Program-made: the position numbers and the translations under genes
NCBI GenBank assembly: GCA_963827545.1
Contig: CAWHBI010000050.1
Location: 1-64,000, forward strand
Reading direction: 5' to 3'
Length of the DNA stretch: 64,000 bases
From: AWTP1-13 sp963827545
Lineage (GTDB): Bacteria > Pseudomonadota > Alphaproteobacteria > Rhizobiales > Hyphomicrobiaceae
The notes under the pieces: generated by a model
The model's input: only the letters and a program-made list of their open reading frames with translations
The model's database searches: none
Told to the model about the DNA's origin: nothing
Part shown: piece after piece, positions 61,937 through 64,000 of the stretch
Layout: each line of letters starts with the position of its first letter
How positions within the stretch are numbered: the stretch's first letter is position 1

Positions 61937-63376
61937 CTAATCCAACCCATCGACCTGCGGCCGCCTTGCCGCCCATGGCCGCGCCTGCTCGAACAGCGCC
62001 GCCACCTTGATGAGGCGCGCGTCCTCGCCGCGGCGGCCGACGAGCTGGATCGCCACCGGCAGGCCGTCGCTGTGGAAGCCGCAGGGCAGGGTCACGGCCG
62101 GATTGCCGCTGATGTTGAAGGGGTGCGTGTAAGGGAACCATGCCAGGCGCGGCGTGTCGACCTCGACACCCTCGATCTCGATCGGCTCGAACAGGCGCTC
62201 CTCGATCGGCAAGGCCGTGCGTGTCAATGTCGGTGTGGCGATGACGTCGAAGCGATCGAACCATGATTGGATCTGCCGATAGATGCGCGTTCGCTGAACG
62301 TAGGCCTTGGCCAGCATCTCGGCCGTGTGCCCCCGTCCCGCCTCCATCTGCTTGACCAGCGTTGGACTCATGCGCTCCCGCCACTGGGGCAGAAGATCAC
62401 CAAAGCGGGCATTCCAGAGCGCAGTCGACAGCACGAGCCAGAACGGCGCGGTCGGCTCCATGTCGTCGTCCATCGGCTCGACGGTGGCGCCGAGCTTGCC
62501 GAGCGTCATGGCCGCGGCCTCGCACAGCTCCAAAACCTCGCTGTCGATCACAGCGTTGCCGAGCAGCGGGCGCCAGGCGATGCGCACACCCTCGAGATTG
62601 CCGTGCGGCTGCGCGGCGCCGACAAATCCCGTCGTCGGTAGGCCAAAAGAGTGCGGGTCGGAGGGATGCCAGCCCGCCATGGCCTCGAGCATGAGCGCCG
62701 TGTCCATGACGGTGCGCGTCGTCGGCGTGATGGAGGACAGGTTGCCGAAAGCCTCGGGCGCCATGTCGTGCGGGACGAGGCCCAGCGATTGCTTGAAGCC
62801 GACGACGCCGTTGCAGGCGGCGGGAATGCGCGTGGAGCCGCCCGCGCAGGTGGCGATCGCCAGAGGTCCGACGCCGGCGGCGCAGGCAACAGCTGCCCCG
62901 CCCGACGATCCGCCCGATGTCCGCGCGGCATCCCAGACGTTGCGCGTGCGCCCGAACAGCGGAGCCTCCGTCCACACCATGTGGCCGAACTCGGGTGTCG
63001 TTGTCTTGGCGAAGAGGATCGCGCCGGCGGCCTTCAGCCGCGCCACAGAGACGCTGTCAGCGGCAGGGACGTTGTGCTCGTGGATGAAGGAGCCGAACGT
63101 GGTGCGCACGTCCTTGGTGTTGACGAGGTCCTTCACATGGAACGGCACGCCGTGCAGGGGGCCTAGCTCGCGGCCGTCGGCGAGGGCGGCGTCGGCGGCC
63201 TGCGCATCCCGGAGCGCCTGGTCGCCGCAGATCGTGATGAAGCAGTTGAGCGCGGCCTGCGCCGTCTTGGCCCGCGCCAGGGTGGCGCGCATCACCTCCA
63301 CCGCGGAGAGCTGCTTGGCTCGGATCATCGCTGCGAGATCGGCGGCCGAGGTGTAGGCGAGGTCGGTCGGGGTCAT
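61937..63376 (-). CDS. Amidase (amidase signature family)
   Basis: This ~479-residue Ser-cisSer-Lys hydrolase has Lys in GPLHGVPFHVKDLVNTKD and FAKTTTPEFGHMVWTEAPLFG. RTSGGSSGGAAVACAAG holds the cis-Ser loop and CAGGSTRIPAACNGVVGFKQ the nucleophile Ser. The C-terminal part (NISGNPAVTLPCGFHSDGLP, AIQLVGRRGEDARLIKVAAL) is typical. It hydrolyses an amide of unknown nature in the cytoplasm. The start is set at ATG 63376; the longer reading is not conserved-looking. Convergent with the SUF operon. Confidence 0.93.
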   Translation of the reverse strand: MTPTDLAYTSAADLAAMIRAKQLSAVEVMRATLARAKTAQAALNCFITICGDQALRDAQAADAALADGRELGPLHGVPFHVKDLVNTKDVRTTFGSFIHEHNVPAADSVSVARLKAAGAILFAKTTTPEFGHMVWTEAPLFGRTRNVWDAARTSGGSSGGAAVACAAGVGPLAIATCAGGSTRIPAACNGVVGFKQSLGLVPHDMAPEAFGNLSSITPTTRTVMDTALMLEAMAGWHPSDPHSFGLPTTGFVGAAQPHGNLEGVRIAWRPLLGNAVIDSEVLELCEAAAMTLGKLGATVEPMDDDMEPTAPFWLVLSTALWNARFGDLLPQWRERMSPTLVKQMEAGRGHTAEMLAKAYVQRTRIYRQIQSWFDRFDVIATPTLTRTALPIEERLFEPIEIEGVEVDTPRLAWFPYTHPFNISGNPAVTLPCGFHSDGLPVAIQLVGRRGEDARLIKVAALFEQARPWAARRPQVDGLD

Positions 63377-63411
63377 CGAGATACCCGGGTCACGGTATGC
63401 GTACGCGCAAG

Positions 63412-63508
63412 CTAGCGGCCGTAGGGCGCAATAGCGATAGCGTATTGCGCCGATGCGCCCGTGCTGCACAACGGCGCAATGCGGCTGACGCCTTATTGCG
63501 CCCTACGA
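63412..63508. repeat. Palindromic intergenic repeat (GTAGGGCGCAATA type)
   Basis: Ends GTAGGGCGCAATAGCG and TTATTGCGCCCTACGAC are inverted, with an inner pair (GTATTGCGCC, GGCGCAATGCG). The style matches R3 but the sequence is unrelated. It lies between divergent amidase and dehydrogenase genes. Confidence 0.85.
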
Positions 63509-63578
63509 CTTCGCGGGCACACGTGGAAGCCTGGTAAGGCGATGTTGTAAGGTGGGCGCTGCCAACAGGAGACAGACC

Positions 63579-64000
63579 ATGCAGATCGGCGTGATCGGGC
63601 TTGGCCGTATGGGCGCCAACATCGCGCGCCGGCTCATGCGCGGCGGCCACTCTTGCGTGGTTTACGACCGCGACGCGGAGCCGGGGCGGAAGCTCGAGCG
63701 CGAGGGCGCGGTTGCGACGGCCAGCGTGGCGGACCTGGTGAGGGCGCTGGCGGCGCCGCGGGTGGTGTGGGTGATGCTGCCAGCCGGCGAGGCTACCGAA
63801 GCCGCCATCTCCGAGCTTGGCCGCCTGCTGGCGGCGGGCGACACCGTCATCGACGGCGGCAATACGTTCTGGAAGGACGACATCCGCCGGGCACGTGAGC
63901 TGAAGGCGAGGGACTTGCATTATCTCGACATCGGCACGTCAGGCGGCGTGTGGGGGCTGGAGCGCGGCTACTGCCTGATGATCGGCGGGGAGGCGGCGAT
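63579..64000 (+). CDS. gnd: 6-phosphogluconate dehydrogenase, decarboxylating, 5' part
   Basis: The first ~140 residues of a 6PGDH family protein show the Rossmann motif IGVIGLGRMGANIARRLMRGG, VVYDRDAEPG, VWVMLPAGEATEAAI, VIDGGNTFWKDDIRRA and the substrate motif LDIGTSGGVWGLERGYCLMIGG. This is the short GndA/YqeC-type enzyme that oxidises 6-phosphogluconate to ribulose 5-phosphate. GGAGAC precedes ATG 63579. The gene runs off the right edge. Confidence 0.92.
   Translation, partial: MQIGVIGLGRMGANIARRLMRGGHSCVVYDRDAEPGRKLEREGAVATASVADLVRALAAPRVVWVMLPAGEATEAAISELGRLLAAGDTVIDGGNTFWKDDIRRARELKARDLHYLDIGTSGGVWGLERGYCLMIGGEAA

Noticed and set aside
1..64000. CRISPR arrays, tRNA and rRNA genes
   Set aside because: No regularly spaced short repeats and no recognisable tRNA or rRNA sequence were noticed. 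This is by eye; a tRNAscan or Infernal run would settle it.

Overview
The window is GC-rich DNA that reads as an alphaproteobacterium of the Rhizobiales (Hyphomicrobiales) type. The evidence is the gene order rsmB - heparinase II/III - purH, the order Rrf2 - cysteine desulfurase - sufB-C-D-S - DUF59, divergent tyrS/anmK, several L,D-transpeptidases, and many palindromic intergenic repeats. The genus cannot be fixed from sequence reading alone. No tRNA, rRNA or CRISPR array was seen.

Layout. 1-1145 is the 5' part of purH (minus). 1.3-15 kb is an accessory block: an exopolysaccharide sugar transferase, a secreted TPR-CHAT protease, an AI-2E type permease, a Tat-exported cupin, a lectin-like secreted protein, an integrase remnant, and a two-gene unit of an alpha/beta hydrolase and a membrane-anchored metallophosphoesterase. 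This block appears to separate purH from its usual partners, heparinase II/III and rsmB (15.2-18.5 kb). 18.5-25.2 kb is a mosaic of duplicated segments and decayed genes around a HlyC-type acyltransferase and an RTX protein. It holds remnants of an RTX gene, a DUF1524-type restriction enzyme, a thermonuclease and an IS481 transposase. 24-36 kb holds an AraC regulator, small exported proteins, a persulfide dioxygenase-rhodanese, molybdate/tungstate binding genes (Mop and modA broken, tupA intact), two L,D-transpeptidases, a putative molybdenum-cofactor carrier and two divergent single-domain response regulators.

36.4-50.1 kb is a long co-directional cluster: alpha/beta hydrolase, amidohydrolase, a complete LIV-type ABC transporter whose LivF ATPase is fused to a UPF0261 (Tm-1 N-terminal) domain, a TIM-barrel protein matching the Tm-1 C-terminal domain, a flotillin, an SRPBCC protein, and a second SRPBCC fused to a quinone oxidoreductase. 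This is the most unusual part of the window and may be an uptake and catabolic system for an unidentified substrate. 50.5-61.7 kb is core: tyrS, anmK, a conserved hydrolase and the SUF iron-sulfur operon, with a recognisable promoter and a palindromic operator ahead of the Rrf2 regulator. The window ends with an amidase (minus) and the start of a 6-phosphogluconate dehydrogenase gene.

At least nine genes contain apparent single-base frameshifts, including the normally essential purH and tyrS and the transporter genes livM and livK. The most economical reading is residual indel error in the sequence, so most are annotated as one gene with a frameshift. Only modA, with about four shifts, may be truly decaying.
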